NCBI RefSeq assembly: GCF_014822185.1
Contig: NZ_QVLR01000107.1
Coordinates: 186,001 to 250,000 of the forward strand
DNA length: 64,000 nt
DNA from: Azoarcus sp. Aa7
Lineage (GTDB): Bacteria; Pseudomonadota; Gammaproteobacteria; Burkholderiales; Rhodocyclaceae
Direction of reading: 5' to 3'
In this document: one piece after another, positions 47,076 to 58,010 of the stretch
Numbering within the stretch: position 1 is the first letter of the stretch
How the letters are laid out: each line of letters opens with the position of its first letter
Program-made: the position numbers and the translations under genes
The notes under the pieces: generated by a model
The model's database searches: none
The model's input: only the letters and a program-made list of their open reading frames with translations
What the model was told of the DNA's origin: nothing

Positions 47076-48565
47076 GTGCCGACTTCCTCTCCATGCGTCT
47101 AACATGTGCATGTGTCGTTCCCGGTTCGGCGGGCGATGCATGGGGACGCGAATTGTCCGCGGGCGTGAGTGCGGGCGGGGGGGATGGTGCGATGACCGGA
47201 ACCAGACGCGAAAGACGTGCGACGCCCGCGCTGTTGCGGCCGTTCAACCTGAGTCGCTGGTTTGCGCTGATCGGGCTGCTGTCGATCGCGTCGATCTCGG
47301 CGATTGCTGGCTACCTGATCTCGGATTTCGTGACCGAGCGCATGGTCCGGCAGGAAGGCCAGCTGACCATGGAGATGGTCGAAAATCTGGTCATGACCGA
47401 GCAGTCCATGCGCAGGCTCCTCGTCGAGCGCGAACCGGTCAGCGCGGACGAGCCGGGTGGGGCGTTCTCCCATCTCGCGCGGATGCCGGGGGTGCTGAGG
47501 GCGAATCTCTACGATACGTCGCGCCGGATATTGTGGTCGAGCGAGTCGGAGCTGATCGGACAGCAGTTCGGCGCCAACGAGGAGCTCGACGAAGCCCTCG
47601 CGGGTCAGCTCGTCGCACACGGCAAGCGTCATGAGGTCAGGGAAAAGGCGGAGCACATGCATCTGGCACGTGCCGCCAACTTCTTCGTCGAGATCTACCT
47701 GCCGGTGCGCGACACGGACGGCACGGTGCTGGGCGCGATCGAGTTCTACAAGAATCCCGTGGCGCTGTTCAATGCCCTGCAGCAGCTCAATCGCAACATC
47801 GCCGTCGGGGCCGCGCTGGCCGGGCTTTTCCTGTATGTCGCCTTGTTCGGCATGGTGCGGCGGGCGGACCTGCTGATCTCCGAGCAGCAGCGTCGCCTGG
47901 TCGATGCCGAGACGCTGGCCGTGGTGGGGGAGATGAGTTCCGCAGTCGCCCACGGCATACGCAATCCGCTCGCATCGATCCGCAGCTCCGCCGAGCTGAT
48001 CCTGGTCACCGACGAGGAGACGGGGCGCGAGGCCGCAGGGGACATCATTTCCGAATCCGACCGGCTCGAAGCCTGGGTGCGCGAGCTGCTGTCCTACTCG
48101 CGGCCGCTGGACGAGAAGGCCGGCGCGGTGTCGCTCGCGCCTATCGTGGCGCGCTGTGTCGAGGAGTTCGGGCGCGAGCTGCATCGGCGGCACATCACGG
48201 CGTCGCTGCAGATGCCGCATCAGGTTCCGACGGTGCATGGCGATCCGCTGCTGCTCGCGCAGGTCCTGCATAGCCTGGTGGCGAACGCCATCGAGGCGAT
48301 CCAGGGCGACGGGCGCCTGGAGATCGGCTGCGAGAGCGCGCGCGGCGGACGCCAGGTGGTGCTCACGGTACGCGACAGCGGTCCCGGCATGACCGCGGAG
48401 CAGTTGCAGCGCGCGGGCAAGCCGTTCTACACCACCAAGACGCAGGGGCTGGGTGTCGGTCTCGCGCTCGCCCGGCGTATCGTCGAGCGCTATGGCGGCA
48501 CGATGGAAATCGACAGCGCGCCGGGTTGCGGTACGGCGGTGCACCTGACGCTGACATGCGCTTGA
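47072..48565 (+). CDS. Membrane sensor histidine kinase, partner of the NtrC-family regulator
   Basis: A 497-residue kinase with membrane helices near residues 63-84 and 242-262 that flank a periplasmic sensor of about 155 residues. The phospho-acceptor is H294 in VAHGIRNPLASIRSS, with N-box LVANAIEAIQG and G-boxes DSGPGMTAEQ and TKTQGLGVGLALARRI. It is of the AtoS/ZraS type. The ATG at 47072 overlaps the hydrolase stop and has AGGGAGGG at good spacing; a start at 47192 would drop 40 residues without known motifs. It lies 38 bases before its response regulator. Confidence 0.92.
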   Translation: MSADFLSMRLTCACVVPGSAGDAWGRELSAGVSAGGGDGAMTGTRRERRATPALLRPFNLSRWFALIGLLSIASISAIAGYLISDFVTERMVRQEGQLTMEMVENLVMTEQSMRRLLVEREPVSADEPGGAFSHLARMPGVLRANLYDTSRRILWSSESELIGQQFGANEELDEALAGQLVAHGKRHEVREKAEHMHLARAANFFVEIYLPVRDTDGTVLGAIEFYKNPVALFNALQQLNRNIAVGAALAGLFLYVALFGMVRRADLLISEQQRRLVDAETLAVVGEMSSAVAHGIRNPLASIRSSAELILVTDEETGREAAGDIISESDRLEAWVRELLSYSRPLDEKAGAVSLAPIVARCVEEFGRELHRRHITASLQMPHQVPTVHGDPLLLAQVLHSLVANAIEAIQGDGRLEIGCESARGGRQVVLTVRDSGPGMTAEQLQRAGKPFYTTKTQGLGVGLALARRIVERYGGTMEIDSAPGCGTAVHLTLTCA

Positions 48566-48603
48566 CGGGTTGAACCAGGCAGCAGAGAGGCAGGAGAAGG
48601 ACT

Positions 48604-50019
<1,416 letters not shown>

Positions 50020-50028
50020 TGAGCTTGC

Positions 50029-51078
50029 TCAGGCCTGTGCCGCGAAGATCCGCTGCGCCAGCTCGCGGATGCCGGGCGGTGTGAGGTCGTCGCAGGCGAA
50101 GCTCGGGGCATCCGGGAAGCGCGCGAAATTGTGGTTCTGCGAGCGCCGGTAGAGCGGGTCGTAATGCAGGTCGATGAACTCCCCGTACAGCGTGTGCAGG
50201 TCGTGCTGTCCGGCGAGCTCCTTCCAGCGGTCGATGACCTCGTTGCTCTGCAGGCCGCGCAGGAAATCGATGCGGCTCTGCAGGTCGGGCACGTCGTCGC
50301 CGAGATAGTCGTAGTCGCGCACCAGGAATTCGATGCGCGCGTCGCGGGTCGCCTCGATTGCGACGCAGGGGCTCGCCCGCATGTGCGCGATCAGGCCCTC
50401 GGGCAGGTGGATGCGGCCGATCTTGCGGCTCTCGGCCTCGACGAAGACCGGGCGCGCGGGGTCGAAGCCGTGCAGTTTTTCGTACAGGCGGGTCTCGAAG
50501 GACTTCTGCGTCGGCTGCGGACGGTCGGGCAGGGCGCCCAGCACCGATCCCTTGTGCGCGGCGAGGTCCTCGAGATCGAGCACCTGCGCGCCGAGCGCCG
50601 CGAGCTGTTCGAGCACGCGCGTCTTGCCGCTGCCGGTCGCCCCGCAGACCACGCGCAGGTCGAAGCGCTGCGGCAGGGTTTCCAGTTCGGTGACGACCAT
50701 GCGGCGCCAGTTCTTGTAGCCGCCTTCGAGCTGGCACGCGTCCCAGCCGATGAGTCGCAGCCAGGTCACGAAGGAGCCGCTGCGCTGGCCGCCGCGCCAG
50801 CAGTAGACGAGCGGTCGCCAGTCCTTGGGCTTGTCCTGGAAGCGCTCGTGCAGATGGCGGGCGATGTTCTCGGCGACCATCGCGGCGCCGATGCGGCGCG
50901 CCTCGAAAGCCGACTGCTGCTTGTAGATCGTGCCGACGATGGCGCGCTGCTCGTTGTCCAGCACCGGGCAGCTGATTGCGCCGGGGATGTGGTCTTCGTC
51001 GAATTCCGCGGGGCTGCGGGCGTCGATGAACTCGTCAAAGGTGTCCAGCTGTGCTACGGTCGCGATGCCTTTTTTCAT
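50029..51078 (-). CDS. mnmH: tRNA 2-selenouridine synthase
   Basis: Replaces sulfur by selenium in 2-thiouridine-34 of tRNAs using selenophosphate. The 349-residue product has an N-terminal rhodanese domain with the catalytic Cys at residue 93 (LVYCWRGGQRSGSF). A P-loop domain follows (VCGATGSGKTRVLEQLAAL), then EAESRKIGRIHLPEGL. It is divergent from selD, which makes its selenium donor; the 56 bases between them must hold both promoters. It converges with the response regulator gene nine bases away. Confidence 0.95.
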   Translation of the reverse strand: MKKGIATVAQLDTFDEFIDARSPAEFDEDHIPGAISCPVLDNEQRAIVGTIYKQQSAFEARRIGAAMVAENIARHLHERFQDKPKDWRPLVYCWRGGQRSGSFVTWLRLIGWDACQLEGGYKNWRRMVVTELETLPQRFDLRVVCGATGSGKTRVLEQLAALGAQVLDLEDLAAHKGSVLGALPDRPQPTQKSFETRLYEKLHGFDPARPVFVEAESRKIGRIHLPEGLIAHMRASPCVAIEATRDARIEFLVRDYDYLGDDVPDLQSRIDFLRGLQSNEVIDRWKELAGQHDLHTLYGEFIDLHYDPLYRRSQNHNFARFPDAPSFACDDLTPPGIRELAQRIFAAQA

Positions 51079-51134
51079 GCCTTGTCGCGGCGCGCCGGTG
51101 TTTGCCGGACGGCCGTCTTTCCCCTTCGGAATCC

Positions 51135-52175
51135 ATGGATCAGATCAAACTCACGCAATTCTCCCACGGCGGCGGATGCGGCTGCAAAATCGCGCCCGCC
51201 GTGTTGTCGAAGCTCCTCGCGCATGCGCCGGCCGGCATCGTCCCGCCCGAGCTGCTGGTCGGCACCGAAACCGCCGACGATGCGGCGGTGTACCAGCTGA
51301 ACGAGCGGCAGGCCATCGTGGCGACGACGGATTTCTTCACCCCCATCGTCGACGACCCCTACGACTTCGGCCGCATCGCCGCGACCAATGCGCTGTCGGA
51401 CGTCTACGCGATGGGCGGGCGCCCGATCATGGCGCTGGCCGTCGTCGGCATGCCGCTCGACAAGCTGCCGCCGGAGGTCATCGGCCGCATCCTCGAGGGC
51501 GGCGCCGCGGTGTGCCGCGACGCGGGCATCCCGATCGCCGGCGGCCATTCCATCGACGTGCTGGAGCCGATCTACGGCCTCGTCGGGCTGGGCGTCGTCG
51601 ATCCGGCGCAGGTCAAGAAGAACGCCGGCGCGCAGGCGGACGACGTGCTGATCCTGACCAAGCCGCTGGGCATCGGCATCCTCTCCGCGGGGCTCAAGAA
51701 GGGCCTGCTGACGGATGCGGACTACGCCGAGATGCTGCGCTGGACGACGCTGCTCAATCGCGTGGGCGCACGCCTCGCGGGCATGGGCAGCGTGCATGCG
51801 GTGACCGACGTCACCGGCTTCGGGCTGGCCGGGCACCTGCTGGAGATCTGCCGCGGCTCGAAGCTCGGCGCGACCGTGAATTTCGATGCGCTGCCGAAGA
51901 TCGCCGCCGCCGAGAAGCTCGTGCGCGACGGCATTGCCACCGGGGCTTCGACGCGCAACTGGGCGAGCTACGGCGACGATGTGGCGATGCCGGCCGATGC
52001 GCCGGAGTGGCAGCGCAAGCTCATCACCGACCCGCAGACCAGCGGCGGCCTGCTGATCGCCTGCGCCGAGTCCGGTGTCGACGCGGTGCTGGCGGCGATC
52101 CGCGAGGAACAGGGCAGCGAGGGCCACGTCATCGGAAGCATGGTCGCCGGCGATGCGGTGCTGCGCGTCGAATGA
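51135..52175 (+). CDS. selD: Selenophosphate synthase (Cys form)
   Basis: Makes selenophosphate from selenide and ATP. The 346-residue product starts MDQIKLTQFSHGGGCGCKIAP; the active-site residue at position 17 is Cys, not selenocysteine, with Lys18 beside it. The ATP/metal loops are TTDFFTPIVDDPYDFGRIAATNALSDVYAMGG and AGGHSIDVLEP. The neighbouring mnmH indicates that selenium goes at least into tRNA; selA and selB are not in the window, so selenoprotein synthesis cannot be judged. Confidence 0.97.
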   Translation: MDQIKLTQFSHGGGCGCKIAPAVLSKLLAHAPAGIVPPELLVGTETADDAAVYQLNERQAIVATTDFFTPIVDDPYDFGRIAATNALSDVYAMGGRPIMALAVVGMPLDKLPPEVIGRILEGGAAVCRDAGIPIAGGHSIDVLEPIYGLVGLGVVDPAQVKKNAGAQADDVLILTKPLGIGILSAGLKKGLLTDADYAEMLRWTTLLNRVGARLAGMGSVHAVTDVTGFGLAGHLLEICRGSKLGATVNFDALPKIAAAEKLVRDGIATGASTRNWASYGDDVAMPADAPEWQRKLITDPQTSGGLLIACAESGVDAVLAAIREEQGSEGHVIGSMVAGDAVLRVE

Positions 52176-52184
52176 GATCGCCGA

Positions 52185-52205
52185 GGGCCGGTAGCCGACC
52201 GGCCC
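52185..52205. terminator. Hairpin between convergent selD and tesA
   Basis: GGGCCGGT and ACCGGCCC form a perfect 8-bp stem with an AGCCG loop, ten bases after the selD stop and eleven before the tesA stop on the opposite strand. There is no T-run on either side, so it may only slow read-through. Confidence 0.5.
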
Positions 52206-52216
52206 GGCAGGCTGCC

Positions 52217-52828
52217 TCAGCCCTTGAGCAGTTCCCTCAGCCCCTTCCACACCGTTTCGAGGATCAAGGGCTGGGCCTCGGCCGTCGGATGGATGCCGTC
52301 GGGCTGGAACAATTCCGGCTTGTGGGCGAAGCCGTCGAGCAGGAAGGGGACGAGGGGCACCTTTTCGGCTCGCGCGACCTCGGCGAAGGTCTGGTGGAAG
52401 CGCCGCGTGTAGGCGGGGCCGTAGTTGGGCGGCAGCTGCATGCCCACGAGCAGCACCCTGGCGCCCTTGCCGCGCGCCGCCTGGATCATCGCGCTCAGGT
52501 TATCGCCCATCAGCGCGGGCTGCAGGCCGCGCAGGCCGTCGTTGGCGCCGAGCTCCAGAATGAGGAGATCGGGCTTGTGCCGGTCGAGGGCCGCGCTCAG
52601 GCGCGTGCGTCCTCCGGCCGTGGTTTCGCCGCTGACGGAAGCGTTGATCACGGTATGGCGGAACCCTTCGCGTGCAAGTCGCGTCTGCAGCAAGGTGGGC
52701 CAGTCTTCCTTCGGCCGCAGGCCATAGCCGGCGGAGAGGCTGTCGCCCCACACGAGTATCGTTGCCGCCTGGGCGGCACCCGACAACAGGATTGCGAACA
52801 AGAAGGTCACGATGGATCGCAGCGGCAT
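52217..52828 (-). CDS. tesA: Periplasmic GDSL lysophospholipase/thioesterase TesA-like
   Basis: A 203-residue SGNH hydrolase with a Sec signal (MPLRSIVTFLFAILLSGAAQA). Block I is ILVWGDSLSAGYG (catalytic Ser), block III LELGANDGLRG, and block V DGIHPTAEAQ with the Asp-His pair. It acts in the periplasm on lysophospholipids, acyl-CoA or esters. It is divergent from the ybbA-like ATPase gene, the same arrangement as tesA-ybbA in E. coli. The two share about 20 bases; alternative starts at 52840 (this gene) or 52812 (ATPase) would overlap on opposite strands. Confidence 0.92.
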   Translation of the reverse strand: MPLRSIVTFLFAILLSGAAQAATILVWGDSLSAGYGLRPKEDWPTLLQTRLAREGFRHTVINASVSGETTAGGRTRLSAALDRHKPDLLILELGANDGLRGLQPALMGDNLSAMIQAARGKGARVLLVGMQLPPNYGPAYTRRFHQTFAEVARAEKVPLVPFLLDGFAHKPELFQPDGIHPTAEAQPLILETVWKGLRELLKG

Positions 52829-52847
52829 TGAGTTCTCCATTCCGGTG

Positions 52848-53528
52848 ATGCAGGTCTCGGGCCTGTCGAAGAGCGTCGAGCAGGCCGACGGCCAAGGCAC
52901 GCTCCGGATTCTGCAGGATGTCACGTTCAACGTCGCGGCCGGCGAGTCGGTCGCGATCGTCGGCGCCTCCGGCTCGGGCAAATCGACCCTGCTCGGATTG
53001 CTCGCCGGGCTGGATGTTCCGAGCAGCGGCGGCGTGCATATTCTCGGCCAGGATCTGTTCGCGCTCGGTGAGGACGATCGCGCGGCCCTGCGCGGCGAGT
53101 CGATCGGCTTCGTGTTCCAGGCCTTCCAGCTGCTGCCGGCGCTGACCGCGCTCGAGAACGTCATGCTCCCGCTGGAACTCGCCGGCGCCCGCGATGCCGC
53201 GGCCACCGCAGGCAAATGGCTAGAGCGCGTGGGCCTCGGCAGCCGCCTGCGACATTACCCCAAGCATCTTTCCGGCGGCGAACAGCAGCGCGTCGCGCTG
53301 GCGCGCGCCTTCGCGCCCGATCCGCGCCTGCTACTCGCCGACGAGCCCACCGGCAACCTCGACGCGGTGACCGGCGAAGCGGTGATCGAGCTGATGTTCG
53401 CCTTGAACCGCGAGTCCGGCACCACGCTGATCCTCGTCACGCACGACGAGTCGCTCGCCGCGCGCTGCGACCGCGTGCTGCACATGCAGGCGGGACGCCT
53501 CACCGAACCGGCGCTGCGGCCCGCCTGA
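52848..53528 (+). CDS. ybbA: ABC transporter ATPase, YbbA/LolD-type
   Basis: A 226-residue ATPase of the MacB/LolD group. Walker A is [18 protein letters not shown], the Q-loop is [18 protein letters not shown], the signature is [15 protein letters not shown] and Walker B is [12 protein letters not shown]. Divergent from tesA as in E. coli. Downstream there is no FtsX/YbbP permease: the next gene is hpnE on the other strand. The ATPase is thus an orphan in this window unless it pairs with a permease elsewhere, for example the one at 59937. An ATG at 52812 would add 12 residues. Confidence 0.88.
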   Translation: MQVSGLSKSVEQADGQGTLRILQDVTFNVAAGESVAIVGASGSGKSTLLGLLAGLDVPSSGGVHILGQDLFALGEDDRAALRGESIGFVFQAFQLLPALTALENVMLPLELAGARDAAATAGKWLERVGLGSRLRHYPKHLSGGEQQRVALARAFAPDPRLLLADEPTGNLDAVTGEAVIELMFALNRESGTTLILVTHDESLAARCDRVLHMQAGRLTEPALRPA

Positions 53529-53540
53529 GGCGGCCCGCTA

Positions 53541-53596
53541 AGGCCGCCGTGCTGGCGATGCGGCGCGTTCAGGCCGCCGTGCTGGCGATGCGGCGC
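53541..53596. repeat. Tandem 30-base duplication at the 3' end of hpnE
   Basis: AGGCCGCCGTGCTGGCGATG followed by CGGCGC occurs at 53541-53566 and again at 53571-53596, an exact 26-base repeat with a 30-base period. The second copy encodes the last residues of HpnE (ending RRIASTAA); the first lies just beyond its stop codon. Confidence 0.85.
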
Positions 53597-54879
53597 AGCA
53601 CGCGCGACGCCGCATTGATTCCCGAGCGCACCGCCGATTCCAGCGTTGCGGGGTAATCCGAATCGAGATAGTCGCCGGCGAGCCACAGCCCCGGCACGGG
53701 CGTCTGTGCGCCGGGGCGCGAGACGCCGGGACGGCAGGCGAAGGTCGCGCGCTTTTCGGTGATCACCTGCGACCACTCGAGGGGCGGCAGGCGAAGGCCG
53801 AGTTCCTGCTCGAGCTGCGCATGCACGGCCAGCAGCAGGTCTTCGCGGGACAGCGCATCGTGCGGCCCGTGCGCGCTGATGACGCAGGCGACGAGGCCCT
53901 GCGGCCCGCCGAGTTGACCGCGGTCGAAGGCCCACTGCGCCGGCCCGCGCGCGAGACCGATCATCGGATAGGGCAGGCGCACCGTCGCGCCGAGCGCGAG
54001 GTAAACGGTCGTGATCGGCTCGCTCGGCAGCGTGGCGATCATTGCCGAGAGGCGCTCGCAGTGGCCGACAGAATTCAGCAGGGCCGTGGCGTGGTGGGGC
54101 GCCGTCGCGAGCACCACCTGCGAATAGACCTGCCGCGGCGCGGGGTCGCCTTCCAGCCGGAATCCGCCCTGCACCTGATGGATCGCTTCGACCGGCGTTC
54201 CGGTGCGCAGCTTGCCGCGCCGCACGGCGAGGTAGCGCGCTGCCGGGACGGGGAAGAGTTCGGACAGGTCGACGCGCGGGATCAGCAGCTCGCTCGCCGC
54301 CGCGCCGGCGCCGAGGCTGTCGCGTAGCACGTTCGCGAACACCTGCGCGGAGGCCTCGGCGAGCGGCGTGTTCAGCGCGGCCACGCACAGCGGCTCCCAC
54401 ACCAGCCGGACGAGGCGTTGCGGCTGACGCAGCTCGTGCAGCAGCGCCGCCACGCTCTGCCCCGAGTCGACGCGGAAGCGCCGCTTCTTCAGCACCCGCA
54501 TCAGGCGCAGCATCGCGAGCCGGTCGCCCCAGCCCAGGCCCTTGGCGCTCAGCAGGCCGAGCGCCAGGTGCAGCGGGGCGGGCAGGCGGGCGGCCTGCAG
54601 GTGCAGCTGCCCCGGCGTGTGCAGGGTGAGCGGCAGGTGGGCGAGCTCCTTGGGCGAGCCGCCGGTCACGCGCAGCAGGCGCAGCAGTTCGCCATACGCG
54701 CCGAGCAGGATGTGCTGGCCGTTATCGACGCGCCAGCCGTCCTTCACGACCGCGCGTGCCCGTCCGCCGAGCGTGTGCGAGCGCTCGAACACGGTCACCT
54801 GCACACCGCGCCGGGCGAGCTCGACCGCGCATGCCAGGCCGGCATAACCGGCGCCGATGATCGCGACCGGATGGTTCAT
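53569..54879 (-). CDS. hpnE: Hydroxysqualene dehydroxylase HpnE
   Basis: A 436-residue FAD-dependent amine-oxidase/desaturase-fold protein that reduces hydroxysqualene to squalene, the last step of the HpnCDE route. The FAD-binding start is [21 protein letters not shown] with [13 protein letters not shown] following, and the C-terminal FAD contact is [24 protein letters not shown]. It starts 20 bases after hpnD in the order hpnC-hpnD-hpnE. Its 3' end carries a short tandem duplication. Confidence 0.93.
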   Translation of the reverse strand: MNHPVAIIGAGYAGLACAVELARRGVQVTVFERSHTLGGRARAVVKDGWRVDNGQHILLGAYGELLRLLRVTGGSPKELAHLPLTLHTPGQLHLQAARLPAPLHLALGLLSAKGLGWGDRLAMLRLMRVLKKRRFRVDSGQSVAALLHELRQPQRLVRLVWEPLCVAALNTPLAEASAQVFANVLRDSLGAGAAASELLIPRVDLSELFPVPAARYLAVRRGKLRTGTPVEAIHQVQGGFRLEGDPAPRQVYSQVVLATAPHHATALLNSVGHCERLSAMIATLPSEPITTVYLALGATVRLPYPMIGLARGPAQWAFDRGQLGGPQGLVACVISAHGPHDALSREDLLLAVHAQLEQELGLRLPPLEWSQVITEKRATFACRPGVSRPGAQTPVPGLWLAGDYLDSDYPATLESAVRSGINAASRVLRRIASTAA

Positions 54880-54898
54880 CGCGGGCGGCGTTCGGCCG

Positions 54899-55732
54899 TC
54901 ATGTGCGCACCCAGGTCTTGCCGGCGATCCACAGCTTGCGCACCGGCGTCAGCGAGGTGCGGCGGTCGAGCACGAGGAAGCCGTCGCTGGCGATCTCGCG
55001 CAGCAGCGTGCGGTAGATCGCCGCCATCACCAGGCCGGGGCGCTGGCTCTTGCGGTCGCCCGCGGGGAGCTGGGCGAGCGCCTGGTCGTAGAACTTCTCG
55101 GTGCGCTCGGCCTGGAAGGCCATCAGTGCGCGGAAGTTGTCGTCGTGGCGCCCTTCCATGATCTGGCTCGCCGGGACCTTGAAGCGCTGCAGATCCTCGA
55201 TCGGCAGGTAGATGCGCCCGCGGCGCGCATCCTCGCCGACATCGCGGATGATGTTGGTGAGCTGGAAGGCCATGCCGAGGTCGTGTGCGTACTTCAGCGT
55301 CTGGCGCTCGCGGTAGCCGAAGATCTCCGCGGCGAGGAGGCCGACGACGCTGGCGACGCGGTAGCAGTAGAGCTGCAGGCCCTTGAAGTCGAGATAGCGG
55401 CTCTGCGTGAGGTCCATCTCCATGCCGTCGATGATCTCGAGCAGCTGTTCGCGCGGCAGGTTGAAGCGCGCGCTGACGTCCTTCAGCGCAAATCCCACGG
55501 GATGGCTGGGGGAACCCGCATACGCCTGAGACACCTCCTTGCGCCACCAGTCGAGCTTGGTCTGGGCGACCTGCACGTCGTGGCAGTCGTCGACGACGTC
55601 ATCGACCTCGCGGCAGAACGCGTACAGGGCCGTGATGGCCTGGCGGCGCTCCGGCGGCAGGAACATGAAGCTGTAGTAGAAGCTGGAGCCGCTCTTCGCA
55701 GCCTTGTCGTGACAGTAATCGTGCGGATTCAT
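54899..55732 (-). CDS. hpnD: Presqualene diphosphate synthase HpnD
   Basis: A 277-residue trans-isoprenyl diphosphate synthase of the squalene/phytoene type, condensing two farnesyl diphosphates to presqualene diphosphate. The two Asp-rich motifs are YAFCREVDDVVDD and QLTNIIRDVGEDARRGRIYLP. It starts MNPHDYCHDKAAKSGSSFYYSF, typical of HpnD. Its ATG overlaps the hpnC stop by four bases. Products feed hopanoid synthesis, though a squalene-hopene cyclase is not in the window. Confidence 0.94.
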   Translation of the reverse strand: MNPHDYCHDKAAKSGSSFYYSFMFLPPERRQAITALYAFCREVDDVVDDCHDVQVAQTKLDWWRKEVSQAYAGSPSHPVGFALKDVSARFNLPREQLLEIIDGMEMDLTQSRYLDFKGLQLYCYRVASVVGLLAAEIFGYRERQTLKYAHDLGMAFQLTNIIRDVGEDARRGRIYLPIEDLQRFKVPASQIMEGRHDDNFRALMAFQAERTEKFYDQALAQLPAGDRKSQRPGLVMAAIYRTLLREIASDGFLVLDRRTSLTPVRKLWIAGKTWVRT

Positions 55733-56562
55733 CGGATTCTCGGGTAATGCACGGCGCGCCAGGCGAGGCGCGGCCAGTCGCTGCGGGTGAGGGTGGGGCG
55801 GCTGCGGAACACGTCGTGACCCACCTTCTCGACGCGTTCGAGGATGCGCAGGCCGCCCAGCACCATCAGGCGCAGCTCCCAGCCGATGCGTCCCGGCAGG
55901 TGCCGTGCGAGTGGCGCCCCTTCGAGCATCATCGCGCGCGCACGTTGCACTTCGAAGTCCATCAGGGCGCGCCACGCATCGTCGCAGCGCCCGCTGTCGA
56001 TGTGGGCTTCGTCGACGCCGAAGCGCGTCATGTCGGCCTGCGGCAGGTAGATGCGCCGCTTGCGCCAGTCGATCGCGACGTCCTGCCAGAAGTTGATGAG
56101 CTGCAGGCTTGTGCAGATCAGGTCGGAGCGGCGCAGGTTGTCCGGCGTTGCCGCGTCGTAGAGGTGCAGCAGCAGCCGCCCGACTGGGTTCGCTGAGCGG
56201 CGGCAGTAGTCGAGCAGTTCGGCGAAGTCGGCGTAGCGTGTCTTGCCGACATCCTGGCTGAAGGCGTCGAGCAGGTCGCGGAAATACTGCAGTGGCAATC
56301 TGTGGGCGCGGACGTTCGCCGCGAGGCGGGTGAAGATCGGCGCGAGCGAGGCATCGCGCGGCGGCTGGCCGGCGCCGATCGCATTCAATTCGATGCGGTA
56401 GTCGTTGAGCCGCGCGAGGCGCGCAACGGGGGCCATGTCGCCCTCGTCGGCGATGTCGTCGGCGGTGCGTGCGAACGCGTAGATGGCCTCCACGGGCTCG
56501 CGCAGGCGGGCCGGAAGCAGGAGCGACGCGACAGGAAAGTTTTCGTAGTGGTCGACGGGCAT
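55729..56562 (-). CDS. hpnC: Hydroxysqualene synthase HpnC
   Basis: A 277-residue squalene/phytoene synthase paralogue that turns presqualene diphosphate into hydroxysqualene. The Asp motifs are YAFARTADDIADEGD and LQLINFWQDVAIDWRKRRIYLP. The start MPVDHYENFPVASLLLP matches the conserved HpnC N-terminus. It is first in hpnCDE; 83 bases separate it from the GGDEF gene upstream, so the operon may start here or continue from further upstream. Confidence 0.94.
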   Translation of the reverse strand: MPVDHYENFPVASLLLPARLREPVEAIYAFARTADDIADEGDMAPVARLARLNDYRIELNAIGAGQPPRDASLAPIFTRLAANVRAHRLPLQYFRDLLDAFSQDVGKTRYADFAELLDYCRRSANPVGRLLLHLYDAATPDNLRRSDLICTSLQLINFWQDVAIDWRKRRIYLPQADMTRFGVDEAHIDSGRCDDAWRALMDFEVQRARAMMLEGAPLARHLPGRIGWELRLMVLGGLRILERVEKVGHDVFRSRPTLTRSDWPRLAWRAVHYPRIR

Positions 56563-56645
56563 GATCGGGGCGCCGCGAGTATACGCGAAGCCGCGTGTGC
56601 CGCCGCATCGCACGCCAGGGCAATCGCACGAAGCACAGGGTGGAG

Positions 56646-58010
56646 TCAGTCCGCCTTCTCGTTGTCCGGCCCTTCGAGTGCGGGCGAGTCGTGGCGCTCC
56701 GGTTCCAGCGGATACCGTACGACGCGATTGCGGCCGCTGCGCTTGGCCTCGTAGCACGCCGCGTCGGCCGTGATCAGGATCTCCGAAGGGTCGGTGTGGG
56801 TGCCGTCGATATAGGCCATGCCGATGCTGGCGCCGATCGAGAAGCTGCGTCCCTGCCACTCGAAGTCGAACGAGGAGATGCTCTCGCGCAGTTGTTCGGC
56901 GATGGCGATCGCGTCGGCCGGGCAGCAGCCGCGCAGGATCAGCGCGAACTCGTCGCCGCCGATGCGGCAGATGATGTCCTGATCGCGCAGACGCTGCTGG
57001 ATCAGGAGCGCGATGCGCATCAGCAGGTCGTCGCCGGCAGCATGGCCGCAGGTGTCGTTCACGATCTTGAAGCGGTCGAGGTCGATAAAGCACAGCGCCC
57101 CGTGATCGCCCGCCCGGCGGGATGCCACGACGCACTCGTCGAGCTTCTGTTCGAACACGCGGCGGTTCGGCAGACCCGTCAGCGGATCGTGCTGCGCCTG
57201 GTATGCAAGCAGCGCCGTGGCGTCGTCGATGCGCGACTGCAGGGTGCGATGGTTCTCGGAGATCGCCCGCGCCATCGTGTTGAAGCCGCGTTCCAGGGCG
57301 GACAGTTCCTGGCTGGTGGCGTGCTCGGGGATCGCGACGTCGAGCGCGCCGGCCGCCATCTGCCCGACCCCGCGGACCAGGCGTGCCACGGGGTGCGACA
57401 CCGAACGCGCCAGCCTGACGGCGATCACCGCGGTGAGCAGCAGGCCGGAGGCGAGGATGCCGAAGGAGGTCCAGATGATCAGCGATTTCTCCCGCGAAGA
57501 CGGGCGGGTGTCGAGCTCCACATGAACCCAGCCGATCGTCCGCGTGCCGTGCTGGGTGGCGCCCGCCTGCCAGCCGTCGAGAAACTCGTCGTCGATGACG
57601 ATACCCCCCGGCTCGATCGGCGCGATCACCGCGAGGGTGTCCGGGGCCGTATGCGGAATCGCACCATCCTGGACGCTGCGCAGGACCTCGGGCTCCAGCA
57701 CGCTGATGCGCCCTCTGCTGACGAGCAGGGTGCCCCGGTCGTCATACACGGCGGCGGCGCTCACTTCCCGCTGCGCCGTCGCCGCCTGCAGCAGGGACTG
57801 CAAGGTCGCGCGATTGCCGGAAATGACGCCGTATTCCGCCGCGGGCGCGAGGAAACTGACGATCGCGTTGCCGCGCTCGTGCAGCGTCCGGTCCAGAGTC
57901 TGCGCGCCGCGATACAGCACCAGCGCCGTCACCAACGTGGCGAGCAGCGCCGCCGGCAGCAGCGCCACCAGCAGCAGCCGGTTATGCAGGGAAAGGCGGC
58001 TCGGCTTCAA
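56646..58010 (-). CDS. Membrane HAMP-GGDEF diguanylate cyclase
   Basis: A 454-residue protein with membrane helices near residues 13-33 and 180-200, a periplasmic sensor of about 145 residues between them, a HAMP domain (RSVSHPVARLVRGVGQMAAG) and a C-terminal GGDEF domain. The active site is intact (CRIGGDEFALIL), and the inhibitory RxxD site (RDQD) lies five residues before it, so it is probably an active, product-inhibited cyclase. The chosen start is TTG at 58010. It has GGAGG five bases upstream and overlaps the stop of the binding-protein gene (TTGA), which implies coupled translation. In-frame upstream codons are antisense-like. Confidence 0.88.
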   Translation of the reverse strand: MKPSRLSLHNRLLLVALLPAALLATLVTALVLYRGAQTLDRTLHERGNAIVSFLAPAAEYGVISGNRATLQSLLQAATAQREVSAAAVYDDRGTLLVSRGRISVLEPEVLRSVQDGAIPHTAPDTLAVIAPIEPGGIVIDDEFLDGWQAGATQHGTRTIGWVHVELDTRPSSREKSLIIWTSFGILASGLLLTAVIAVRLARSVSHPVARLVRGVGQMAAGALDVAIPEHATSQELSALERGFNTMARAISENHRTLQSRIDDATALLAYQAQHDPLTGLPNRRVFEQKLDECVVASRRAGDHGALCFIDLDRFKIVNDTCGHAAGDDLLMRIALLIQQRLRDQDIICRIGGDEFALILRGCCPADAIAIAEQLRESISSFDFEWQGRSFSIGASIGMAYIDGTHTDPSEILITADAACYEAKRSGRNRVVRYPLEPERHDSPALEGPDNEKAD

